Source of the DNA: Mrakia gelida
Taxonomy: Eukaryota > Basidiomycota > Tremellomycetes > Cystofilobasidiales > Mrakiaceae
Reading direction: 5' to 3'
Assembly (NCBI GenBank): GCA_024345305.1
Contig: BRON01000002.1
Location: 2,604,001-2,668,000 of the forward strand
DNA length: 64,000 nucleotides
Part shown: positions 1 to 10,356 of the stretch, one piece after another
How the letters are laid out: each line of letters starts with the position of its first letter
How positions within the stretch are numbered: position 1 is the stretch's first letter
Position numbers and translations under genes: made by a program
The notes under the pieces: model-generated
Database searches by the model: none
What the model was told of the DNA's origin: nothing
What the model saw: only the letters and a program-made list of their open reading frames with translations

Positions 1-1056
1 TCCGATTGACTTCGACTCGACGCCCTTCCCAGCCCGAATCCCTAACCTCAACCCTCCACCGCATCCCCTCCGCTCTCCTCCTCCACCGACTCACCCTCCT
101 CCGAGACCTGCTCTTCTCAGGGTTTGACCTCTCCCTCTACTCTCGTCCCGAACACGCTATGATCTACTGGGCTGGAGCCAAACTCTTCCGAACGGAGGAG
201 AAGGTGCTCGGGAACTTGATTTATCATGTTGCGGGCGATTTGGAGTCGGCGAGGCTGAAGAACGAGCATGGGGGGATGAGGCTGGAGGACAGCGAGACGG
301 AGAGGGTTGTGAGGAAGTGGGAGACGAGGAGGGATGGAGCGAGGGGCTTGGGAGGGCTGTGTATGGGGAGGTTGATGGTGAGTTGACTCTTGAATATCTC
401 CTCGGGGAGCTGGTGAGGTTGGAGAGGGGAAGAAGACGAGCGGAGCAGGCGGGCTGACCTCTCGACGCGTCTCGTTCTCGTTCGAACACAGTCCTCGCTC
501 GCCGAACCAGCCATGGAATCTTCGAAGGAGGAAGCCCTCTTCGACATTCGGTTCAAGTTCCTTCGCAAGACCGCTAGCTCGACTCACGAAGCCTCGGACG
601 ATCGCTTCGTACCGACGTATCAAGAGTTTAAGGACGAGGTGCAGGCGTTGAGAGGGATTGGGGTGAGTCGCGCGACGTTCTCTTGCTTTTTCCCTACCTC
701 CTTCTGCGTCTCGCTCTTCTCCTTTTCTCGTACTGACAGACCTTACTTCGTTTGCACAGGCCGAGTACCTTAACCTCCGAGCTGTCAACTTCCTCGCTCA
801 AGCTCGACCGTCTCTCGAAGCGAACGTCGACGACGCAAGGAGGGCGCTGGAGGAGAACGATGGGTCGGCGAGGTTGATGCTTGGGTTGGATCTGGAGGTA
901 TGCTCTGACTCCCTTTTCTTGTGAGGCCGACGCTCGAAGCTGACCTAGTTTGGCTTTTGGCTTCGTTCTTCGCAGTGGAAGGAGCGGTTCTTGGGAGTCT
1001 GCGACGGCGACGAGAAGAAGGGTCATCCTTGGTTCCCTCTTTTGAGCGTCTTCTAG
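1..1056 (+). CDS. MAK10: NatC N-terminal acetyltransferase auxiliary subunit Mak10/Naa35, C-terminal part
   Basis: This is the 3' part of the large NatC subunit, which holds the catalytic Naa30 and ribosome contacts for co-translational N-terminal acetylation in the cytosol. The gene starts left of the window. Readable coding segments are 6-377, 492-662, 760-897 and 976-1056, joined in phase 0 by GT-AG introns of 114, 97 and 78 nt. The first segment contains FDLSLYSRPEHAMIYW, which corresponds to the family pattern GFELELYS-HEY-YIYW. The second contains YQEFKDEVQ, and the protein ends HPWFPLLSVF before TAG, matching the order of elements at the Naa35 C-terminus. The assignment rests on this remembered family pattern, since no alignment could be run. 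The exon at the left edge may begin with an intron boundary just outside the window. Confidence 0.72.
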
Positions 1057-1235
1057 TATAGTCGAGTAGATCCCTTGCTTTTGAGTCGATAATACAATCG
1101 TAATCTTTCGACACACCATCGATCTAGAGAAGTCGCCGCATCTCGTCGCTATGGACGCTAATCGAACTCTCGTCCTCTGCTCTCTCGGCCCAACCTTCTT
1201 GAATCCGACGTCGTTCCGCCCTCCTCCAAACGACG

Positions 1236-2777
1236 ATGGACCTCCCTTCCGCCCTCACTCGAATAGCAGACCTGGAAGCTCGCCTCGCCATCGCGGAATC
1301 CAAACGAGATACCTTCTCGAGGATAGCGAGGACCAGCCTGGATGTTGCTCGACATCTCCGAACGCTCGCCGAGAAGGAGTGGGCTGAGACTCCCTCGAGG
1401 GAGCCGTTTTGGATGCTAGAGGAGGATCAGGAGGGCTGGGAGGGGCTGGTGGAGGGGACGGAGGTGAAGGCTGAGGGGAGTAGGAGATGGATAAAGAAGG
1501 AGGTGAGTGTTGAGGAAGCTGATGGGAGGGATGCTTGGGGGAGGGACGGGATGAAGGAGATGTCGAGCTGAAGCTCACACCTCATCCCTTCTTTGTCGTT
1601 CAACAGCTCCATCCCTTCGAGCCTTACCATGTTTGGAAACCTTTCACTCGAGCCTTCCCAGCAGAGATCATCGCGGAAATAGCTCTCCACTCGGATCGTG
1701 CAACCCTGGGAGCAATCTCTCGGCTGTCCTTCTCGCACCTCGCCTACTTCCAACCTCGCCTCCTTCGATCGATCTCGCTTCGGGAACCACCAAGAAGAGG
1801 CAAACTCATACGGAAACAGATATGATGGGCAGACTGTCGAAGCTGTTTGGCGAAAGAGTGAGTGTATATCGTCGTTTCAGTAATGTCTCCAGCGAAACCT
1901 CGAACTCACGCTCGTCCTCCCTCTCTCGGCCCTCTCCCTCGCATCCCTTCAAGGCCGGTCCTCCCCTCTCCCCTCGCATCCTTCCCCTCCTGTCTCTTCA
2001 ACACATCCATTCCATCGACGTCAACGCTTCCCAGCTCCCTCGATACGTCAACTTCGAACGAAACACCGACCTCGTCACCGGAACCTCTCCCCCACTCCCC
2101 TCCTCCTCGAAAGTTTCACCATCCGCAACGACGACGACCTCACCGGAAAGCACCTCTTTCTCTCCCTCCTCAACCCCAAAGTCTTCGTCTTTCGACCCAG
2201 AGATCCAGCCACCCCACCTCCCCTCGTTCCCTTCGGCGCTCCCCTCCCTCCCAAACGAGGTCGTCCCCACTCCGGCGGCTTCGGTCCCGACGAACCTCCC
2301 TACTGGGGTCTACGAAAAATCCCACTCCCAGTAGCCCAAGCCATTTCGTCCTGGACAGCGCTCCGAAGACTGGAGATGAAGGGAGCGGAACTCGTCCTCA
2401 CTCGACGCAACGCAGCTGGACTTCTCAGCACCCATTTCCCTCTCGGAGCGATCGAGGGTGGATGGGTCCCTCCTCCCGAGGGGGAGAAGCTCGAGATTGT
2501 GTTCGACTACGGGGGTTGCGGAGGGAGGGGATTCCTGGAGATCGATGTCGAGTTCGACGCGTTCGACGAGGGGGGATTCGTGTACTTGGAGCATCTCAGG
2601 CATCAGGGTTATCTGGAGGTTCTTGAGACAGGTGGGGAGTCGATAAAGGTGACTTTTATACTTGGGACGAGGCGGGCGAAGGAGGAACTGGAGAAGGAGT
2701 TGAGAGCGAGGTGGAAGGGAGAGGGTCGAGATGGGAAGGTGTTGGATAACTTTGAGGTTGTTTGCGTTGATACTTGA
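1236..2777 (+). CDS. F-box/LRR-like protein with apparent frame breaks
   Basis: A probable F-box substrate adaptor of an SCF ubiquitin ligase. Exon 1 (1236-1502) starts at ATG 1236 and encodes a short coiled coil (DLEARLAIAESKRDTF). After a clean intron (1503-1606), exon 2 encodes FPAEIIAEIALHSDRATLG and LAYFQPRLLRSI, a typical F-box followed by its exit helix. From about 1770 that frame runs to a stop at 1825, while a neighbouring frame continues plausibly (MMGRLSKLFGER). A likely intron runs 1858-1953. A second change of frame is needed around 2085-2095, in a C-rich run, to reach the clearly coding 3' part (IPLPVAQAISSWTALRRLE and onward), which ends with TGA at 2777. Either the assembly has small indels here or the gene is decaying; I could not find introns that explain both shifts. 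Family level only. Confidence 0.5.
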
Positions 2778-3163
2778 TCGTTCGTAGGATTTCACACCTT
2801 TTCATATCTAGATAACTATCCTCCTGTGCGTCCCCTGAACTTCTGATCTCGAAGAGCGGCCTCGTTTCGAGAAGCAAAGAGCCAGGAGCTCAGGACGAGA
2901 CGCGTCGTCGCACTTTGCATCGGTCTGCTTCTCTTGGACCCGCATCTAGTCTGTATACAAGACATGAGATCAAGTGCAACTTTAGCGTCTAGATGATGGA
3001 GTTACACGAGATGGGGGTTGAATGGGAGAGTGAGATGGTGGCAGTCTAAGTAAAGTGAACGCGTCGAAAGACGGCGTGCAAGCCCGGAAGAAAAAAGGGA
3101 AAGACCAGGAGTGGGAGGGAAGAAATTAAATAATTAGGTAGGAGGTTCTGAGATAGAAGAAGT
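2778..3163. other. Convergent intergenic region
   Basis: Region of 386 bp between the 3' ends of the F-box gene and the sugar porter. It should hold both 3' UTRs. An A/T-rich stretch near 3120-3145 (AAATTAAATAATTAGG) is a reasonable 3'-end region for the minus-strand gene. No further gene, repeat or RNA recognised. Confidence 0.6.
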
Positions 3164-6100
3164 CTAGTAGTTGTGGACGGACGCGGCAGGGGTAGCGGGG
3201 GAGTCGGAGATGGGCTCCTGCACTCCAGCCTCCTTCTGCTTGTAGTTCGTGTTCTCCTCGTGCTTGACGCGAGGGGGCTTGGACTGGATTTCAGCCTCGA
3301 TATCGAGGTTGTCGGAAGCGTTGAAGCCGGCGGATCGCCAGGCGGGGATGCTGGAAAAGGGGAGAAGAAGAGAAGGTGAGTAAGAGGACGCGTCGAGCTC
3401 GACGATGAACCGAAGAAGGAGACTCACTTCGCAAGGTAGAGCTCGTCGATCTGATCGATAGAGAGACCCTTGGTCTCGGGAACAAGGAAGAGAACGAAGA
3501 CGTAGGAGGCGGCGATGAATCCAGCCCAAACTGAAGAGGAAGAAGAAGTAGAGGAAGCGAGGTCAGCGGGATGTTCGAAGACGACTCGAAAGAGGGAAGA
3601 TCTGCTCACCGAAAGTAATCTTGGGTCCGAGGTTGGCTCCATCGGAGTTGACGATGATGGGGACGACGAAGGCAATAACGGTGTTCATAGCCCACTGGAG
3701 GAGAGAAAGGAGAGAGAAGGACGAAAGGTCAACGACGCGTCGAGATCGACGAGGTAAGAGCGAGCTGGAGAAGAAAGACGTACGTTGGAAGCGGTGGCGA
3801 GGGTGACACACTTTGCAGACATCCTAGTAGGGAAGGTCTCGGCGCAGACGACCCAGACGACAGGTCCCCACGTGGTGGCGAATCCAGCGACAAAGATGCA
3901 CGAGAACGCGATGAGCACCTTTCCAGAGACTTCCTGTCCGGGCATGGCAGTTCCGATGGCTCCAGTGATGATTTGCCCGGCGAACATCTGGAGAAGAAAG
4001 GGAATGGGGGAGTGGTCAGCTTAGGGAAGCGCGCGAGGGAGGAGGAGAACCTGATGAAGACGAGGAGTGGCGGAGCAGGACTCACGACGACGGCCCCGTA
4101 GAGAAGAACTTGTCTTCGTCCGAATCGGTAGACAATCCACATACCAGGGAACGTCATCACTTATCATGGGAGAAAGAGGAGGAGTTCGAATGTCAGCGAC
4201 GCGCTCGAGGGGCTAAGAAAGGGCCGAAGCGAGGACATTGAGGACTGACCCAAGTTAACAGCAGAAAGAATGATCTGGGTGATGTAAGGGTCGGTGATAC
4301 CCGAGGACTGGAAGAACTGAACTCCGTAAGAGACTGAGGAGAGGGGGAGGAGAGGGACAAAGACGAGACGCGTCAGCAACGCGCGACGGAAAAGCGGAAG
4401 CAAGGGCGTTTGTCCACTTACAGAAGAAGTTGATACCGGTGGTCTGCTGTCCGACTTGAAGGAAGACTCCGATAAGGGTTCGGAAGGCAATTCTGAGACG
4501 GAAAGAGAGGGGAGAAAGGAGGCGATCAGGTCTTTGCCCGAGAATCCAAACAAAGTCGAGAGGACTCACCGATCCTTCATCGAGAAGAGCTCTCGGTAGG
4601 TGGAGTCTCCGAGGGAAGCCTCCTGGACCTGCCTGACCTTGATAGCCTCGAAAGCGGCCTCGATCTCCTCACAGTCGACAGGGAGTCCTCGCAGTCGAGA
4701 GAGAGCCTTCTTCGACTCCTCGTACTTCCCCTTCTTCGCGAAGTACGATGGGGACTCGGGCGAGAAAGCGAAACCGACGAAGAGCATGCAACCCCAGATG
4801 AGCCTGGTGAGGGGGAGAGTAAGAGGGGAAGTTCAGTCTCGATCGTTGACCAGAGAGTTCGTCGAAACAGCGGACGACGCGTCGAGACTCGGGACGCGAG
4901 CTCACTGGATGGCGATTGGGATCCTCCAAGCGATGTCTCCGGAGTAGTTCTTCATTCCGTCGTTGGCGGCGTTGCAGAGGAAGATACCCTGGAGGGGAGG
5001 AACGAAGAGAGAAAAGATGATCAGCGAACGCGAAGACGAGAGCGACTCGAGCTCGAAGAAGAGGGAAGTAGACTCACGAGGGTAACGCAACCCTGGAACG
5101 ATCCGGTGACGAGAGCTCGAAGATGGGGAGGGGAAGCCTCGGCTTGGTCTGGTAGCAGAAAAAAAAGGAAGAGCATGAGACGACAAGAGATCAAAGACGA
5201 CGAGGTAAAAAGGCGATACGAACAGACAGGGACGAGACCAGAGAGGGCCCCGACTCCGTAACCAGTAAGCACACGTCCAGCAACGATCTGTCCGTAGGTG
5301 TACTGAGCGGAAGTCTCGACGGCAATACCTGGAAACGAAAGGGAAGCGAGAGCGAGTGAGCCAGGGAGTTTCGCTCGTCGCGTTCGAACGACCCATCAAG
5401 TCTCGATCGATCGCTCGAAGGACTGAAGACTCACCGACGAGGAAGAGGAAGAGGGAGATAAGGTTGGTGTTTCGAATACCGATTCGAGTCTAAGAGGAAC
5501 AAAAGAAATCAAGAAGAGAGAAGAAGGTCAGCGAATCAGAAGAACTCGACGACTCAAGTGGGACGACGACCATCTCCCCTCTCCCCCTTCCTTCCCCCTT
5601 CCATCTGTATCTCCCCCTTTGCCCCAATGCCCCACCGGGTTTTCTCCACTCCGAGCCAGACTCGATGAGGTCCAAAGTCTCGTCTGAATCCGAGTCGACT
5701 CGAGGCGAGTTCGACGTGGGGCGGAAACACTCACAGCGATGTTTCCAGCAACGAGAGCTCCGACGAGGCAACCGATAGAGAAGATACCAGTGATGACTGA
5801 TTGTCGAGACGAGGCGATGGCACAAACTCCCTCTGCGGTGCAGGTTCCGAATCGAGCTGAGAAAGGGAGGGGAGGAGGAACGTGAAGAGACGTCGAGAAA
5901 GGTCAATCAGCTTTGCGTTTCGTTACAGCTCAGATGGAGAAGAAGTCCTGCTAACCAGCGAAATCAGGCATGATCATGAGACCAGAGATGACAGACTCTG
6001 AGAAGGTGGGAAAGAAGCGTTGGGGAAGAAGAGGTCAGCGTCGTGTTGTTCTTCGTTTTTTCTCGACTCGACTTTTCTCTCCTTCTCCTGTCCCTTTCAA

Positions 6101-6172
6101 CTCACGTTCCCATCCAAAGAGAAACCCAGCAAGTGACTGGAAGAGGCAGAGAAGAAGAGTTGTGTTCTTCAT
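3164..6172 (-). CDS. MFS sugar porter (hexose transporter family)
   Basis: A 12-helix proton-coupled or facilitative sugar transporter of the plasma membrane (sugar porter family, TC 2.A.1.1). Fifteen exons: 6172-6106, 5997-5956, 5856-5735, 5489-5435, 5328-5224, 5148-5078, 4988-4906, 4803-4570, 4492-4422, 4333-4250, 4159-4086, 3987-3784, 3694-3610, 3530-3428, 3350-3164, giving 528 residues, the usual length. Family signatures in order: GRVLTGYGVGA after TM4, PESPSYF near residue 198, QQTTGIN near 275, YRFGRRQ in the central loop, PETKG near 450. TM1 reads FGWEQSVISG, with Glu where most family members have Asp. The start at 6172 leaves almost no cytosolic N-terminal tail; the frame stays open upstream to about 6634, so a longer N-terminus cannot be excluded. 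Substrate cannot be read from sequence. Confidence 0.9.
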
Positions 6173-7730
6173 CCGATTTGAGTGTTGTTGTGGAGGTGTT
6201 GTCGAGGGGTTTGGTGGTGGTTCGAAGGAAAAAGATGAAGGGGAGGGGCGACTCTCGTTTTGAGGAGAGATTTTCGAGAGGTCTCCCCTCTGCTTGCGGC
6301 AGGGGCCAACTGCCGCCCCGAGGGGAGAAGTTCCACGACCTTTGATTGCCTCTGAAAGAGCCGGAGAAGAGGCTTTGGAAGGAGAACGAAGCTCGAAATG
6401 AACGAGGTCTCCTCGATCTCCGCCCATCTCCACGATCTCGAAGAGCGAATACTCCGCTCTGGAAGCTTCCTCCACCTTCTTCTCCAAGAGGTTCACCATG
6501 GGTCGAGCTTTTGCTCCTTCGTTGGGGACGATGGGGAGACTTTGTTGGGCTCGGTATCGCGTCTCGCGTCGATTCGGATTCTTCCCTCTCGCCTTTACGA
6601 CCCTTCCTTTCTCGACAACAGGGAAGAAGGACAAAAGTACCTCGCTGTACTCCCTTAGTCACCCTTAGCTTCCGAAAAAGAGATAAGGGCTGAAGAAGAC
6701 GAGCCGTTGCCGCATTCTCGCTCGAACCAAACACTCGCTCGGTTCAAATCGAATCGAATCGATCTTCTGTTCTCGTTTCCAGGGCCATGGCCTGCTGCCT
6801 GCTTCTGAACCCTTCTTTCGCGCCGCGTCGGAGGCGAGACACGACTCGGTGACCTTGCTTTTGCGGCACTTGCATCCGTACGCGATTCTTTGCCTGACTT
6901 TTTCCTTTCCGTCCTGTCGCGGTCTGTCGCGCTCCCTTCTTCTTCGCTGACCTTCCTACGGCACCGGCCCTTCTATCTACTCCATCTCGCGCCTTCTAGA
7001 TATCCAGGAGAATCCAGAGGTACGTGAAGCAATCCGGTCGCAGAAGAGCTAAGACATCGTCCAGCTCGACGCGTCTCGTTTTGTCGAAGTTGAGGGTGGA
7101 GTTCCATTCGCTCTCTCCTGCTCCACCTCCTTCCTCTCATACAGCAACTTCGCAACCTCCCTCCGCCTGAGCTCTGCACCTTTCCCTCCTCTCTCCTCTC
7201 CTCTGCCACTCCTCCAGTCCATAAACGCGTCCCGACGTCGTTCTCTCCCTTCCCTCACCCTCGCCTCCTCCTCACTCACACAGCAACGTCACAAAAGGAG
7301 AGATCGTTCATCTTCTATATCAAAACGCACGTAGTCGGGTCTGGTATCAAGGTCAAAGTCAAAAGAAGAAGCTAAGCAAAACGAAAGCAGCACAAGGACC
7401 AAAAAAGCGAAAGCGAAGGGAAGGGGGGCATGAGCGAGAGCGAGAACTTGTACAACCTGAGATCGAAAGCAAAGCGAAAGGGAGAGTGGGTGTGTGTGTG
7501 AAGATGGATACAAAAAAAGGTGGGTGGTGGGCGTGGGTCGTTAGGAGGGAAGTGAGGTGGGAGTGTGGGAGAGATGAAGGTCCGTGAGAGAAATGGAAAA
7601 GACGTGAGGTGTGTGGGTGGAGATGTGGCTGGCCCAACGAAGTGAACGGGTTGAGAAAGATGAAGAGATGGGTGGGAGTGGGAGACGCGTCCGACCAGCG
7701 AGCGAGTTGACGACCGAGTTGGTGTGCGTT
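6173..7730. other. Long intergenic region: sugar porter promoter and SIP5 3' flank
   Basis: This 1558-bp stretch separates two minus-strand genes. The part nearest 6172 should be the sugar porter promoter and 5' UTR. Between about 6240 and 6335 it has a cluster of AGGGG/CCCCT pentamers (for example GGAGGGGCG, GGCAGGGGCC, CCCCGAGGGG) that could be STRE- or Mig1-type sites; this is motif matching only. The part from about 7290 to 7730 is purine-rich on the plus strand and is probably SIP5 3' UTR. I found no convincing coding exon in between. Confidence 0.45.
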
Positions 7731-10206
7731 CTACGTCGTTCCCGTCGACCTCTCCGCCGTGTTCTTTGTAGGCGACGACGATCCTGAGGGTGCTGCTGAG
7801 GACGAGGCATCGGCTGTGGACGTTGTCGTTCCGTCTCCTCCTCCTCCGGCCTTGGTCGCTCCTCCGTTCTTCTTCTTTTCGGCCTCCTCCTTGGCGAGCT
7901 TCTCCTGCTCCTTCTCGTGCTCGAGGAGGGAGAGACGCATGGCTTCCATCATCATGAGCTATGGAACGAGCGAGGCGAAGGAGGGAGAACCAAGTCAGTT
8001 GAAGGGAAGTCGAGGAAGGAAGGGTAGAGAAGGAGAGTCGAACGACGCGTCCGTTCGAACTCGAGAGAATAGGGAAAGAGACGACTCACCTCCTCGATAT
8101 CCGGTCCATTCACTCCGATCCCCATGCCCTGCAACATCTGGGTGATCTCTCCATCCCTCCCACGTCGAGTTCCTCGTCGTCCAGATCTCGAGTTCGTCGA
8201 CCCTCCGTCCGAGTCGGTCAGGTCGGGTCCAAGGTGCATCGGCTGGAGAGGATCCCGAGAGGATGTAATTCCTACTGGGATGAGACGATCGCCGACCTGT
8301 TCATCGGGGAGGATGGGGAGTTAAAGGGCGGGTTAGTCGTTCCGCGGCAGAAGAGTTGAGAAGGAAGGTCGGACCGCGTGCGAGGAGAGTTGGAAGCTCG
8401 AACTCACTTGACGCATCACGATTCGACGGTTGGCTCGACGAGCTGCTACAGCTTTGACGGCTGCTAGTTTGGCTTCCCAGTCGGGTCGAATCTCGTCTGC
8501 AAAGTCCAAGGAGGAGAGAGAGAGAGAGGGGGGGTGTCGTGGGTGGTCAGCTTCGAGCTCACTTCTCCCTCTTCGCGAAACCAACCAACGAGCTCGCTCT
8601 CCTTTGATCCTCGAGCTCAAACTCCCCGAGAAAAAGAGCTGAAGACTCACCAATAGTCACCACATCCCTACTCATATGATTCACACTCTTCCTCCTACTC
8701 CTCGAACCCTCCGGATTCCGAGCGTCCAAGCTGATACCAGAATCGTTCCCTCCTGTCGAGAGTCCCGAGGTGGAGGAGTTCGATTGATGATGAGGAGTGT
8801 GCAGGAGGTCGGGTCGAGGCTACAACAGGCCAAAGAAGCACGGAGGAGAGAAGAGAAGGCAGAATCAGCTTCGACGAGAGAGAAAACGTACGAGCGAGCT
8901 CGCTCGATACCGTCTCGCCCGACCTCGAGCAGAACCGAGAGAAAGGGAGGTTGGAACGTACTTTTGGACGTGTGTAGACGATTCCGAAGTTAGGTTCCAT
9001 GCAAAAGGGACAGCAGGCTGGTTCGGATTCCTAGTAGAAGCCAAGAGGAGGGAAGAAAGAGTCAGCAAAGCTGGGCTAAAAGGATGACCGAGCTAGAGCG
9101 GTAGATGACGTGTGTTTTCGAGAGGGATCGGAGGATGGAGGATTTTCGAGGGAGGTGAAGGACAGTTCAAAGGTCCGAAGAGCGAGCTCGCCTTCCTTGC
9201 TCGCTGTCTGGGGTGATGGCGAGGTCGGAAGTTCGAGGCGGCGGAGGAGGGAGACGAGGAGGAAGGTGGAGGGAGGAGAGAGCGACTGTCGAGAGGGAGG
9301 GAGGACGTACGAGATGAGTTGCCGTTGCTTCAGCTCTCTTGATCTGAACGAAGCATTCTGTGCAGATAGGTTGATCGCAGCAGCGAGAGGTATTGAGGTT
9401 GCTGGGGTAGTACTGTCGGCGAAAAAGCGGACGGGGGAGAGTTCTAAGTCAGCGAGAGGAAAGGAAGGGAGGTCGGGACGAGTGAGAAGGAAGGAAGAGT
9501 CGAAGGTGGAGGGCCTCCTCTTCCAGCCTCTCTGGCTCGTTCCCCTCCAGTCTGATCGAGTTGGAGCAAGTATAGAAGAGGTAGAACGTACGAGGAAGCA
9601 TCTGTAAGAGCGAGAGATAAGGATGAGGGGATGGATGAGCTCTTTGGAATGTCCCTCACACGAGCTCGTGCCTTCTCGCGATCACCTTCCTCCCCTCGAC
9701 GATTCGACTCACAGAGGACATTCAGCAGCTCCAGGATACCAAGTCGCTTCCCTCTGCTCCTTGACCGAGACCGGACCTTCCTTCGGCTTGATGGGAGTCG
9801 TAGGAGCTGGCTCCCCTCCTCCAGCTGCATGAGCTTCCTCTCCAGCCTTGAGTTGGGCCGCTTTGGTGAGGACTCCGGCCTTCGCTTCCCTGAGAGCTGC
9901 TACAATCTCTTCCACATCCCAGTCCTCCTCGTACTCCTCCAGACCCTGGTAGAAGGGGGCGAGCTTCCTGTCTTGAATGAGTTGACGAACGATGGGTTGG
10001 GAGAAGTCGTGAGCGACCTGGTAGAGACCTAGAGGGAGGGTGTGTCCGCCATCGACGAGAGCTTCCGTCTCGAGCAGGGTAGCTGAAGAAGCGGACCGTT
10101 CACGAGATTTCTTCGTAGATGGCAGGAAAGAGGATCCGATGGGAGTGGTGGCCGACGGAGTACCGTTCTGTGATGATGAGCGAGAGTTGGAGGAGGCGTT
10201 TCCCAT
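7731..10206 (-). CDS. SIP5: SIP5-family protein
   Basis: Homologue of yeast Sip5, a Snf1-interacting protein linked to the Reg1/Glc7 phosphatase and glucose signalling. Eight exons: 10206-9713, 9601-9592, 9412-9311, 9030-8962, 8819-8651, 8496-8408, 8296-8090, 7958-7731; 455 residues. The N-terminus MGNASS suggests N-myristoylation, as in yeast. Family blocks appear in order: [10 protein letters not shown] and [11 protein letters not shown]; a Cys-rich block ECPLCFLYYP ... [17 protein letters not shown]; a second Cys pair in [17 protein letters not shown]; and the C-terminal [15 protein letters not shown]. The ECPLCFL segment is split by a 10-nt exon. The first exon start is supported by MGN conservation. 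It shares a 150-bp divergent promoter with UPF3. The C-terminal tail is Ser/Lys/Ala-rich and of low complexity. Confidence 0.9.
9592..9601 (-). other. SIP5: 10-nt micro-exon of SIP5
   Basis: The bases ATGCTTCCTC lie between a CTTACAG acceptor and a GTACGT donor. With the 2-nt overhang of exon 1 they encode Leu-Cys-Phe-Leu of the conserved ECPLCFLYYP block. Skipping the exon removes conserved residues and shifts the frame. Confidence 0.8.
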
Positions 10207-10356
10207 TCTTTGAAGAGGGAAGGAAGAGGAAGGGAGAGAGGGAGGGGAAGGGGAGTCGTGGTTGCGAGTCGGCGGAGGGTTCTGACTCGTCTTCCTCTTC
10301 TCAAGAGCTCTCCAACGTTATCATCCAAAAACAAACAAATCCTTCCTTCTTCCTCC
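10207..10356. promoter_or_regulatory. Divergent promoter SIP5/UPF3
   Basis: Only 150 bp separate the start codons of SIP5 (minus) and UPF3 (plus), so the two genes must share a bidirectional promoter region. It is GA-rich on the plus strand. No TATA-like box recognised. Confidence 0.5.

Noticed and set aside
6173..6634. N-terminal extension of the sugar porter
   Set aside because: The frame is open for about 150 codons but is Ser/Pro/Arg low complexity; family members start close to TM1, so 6172 is preferred.
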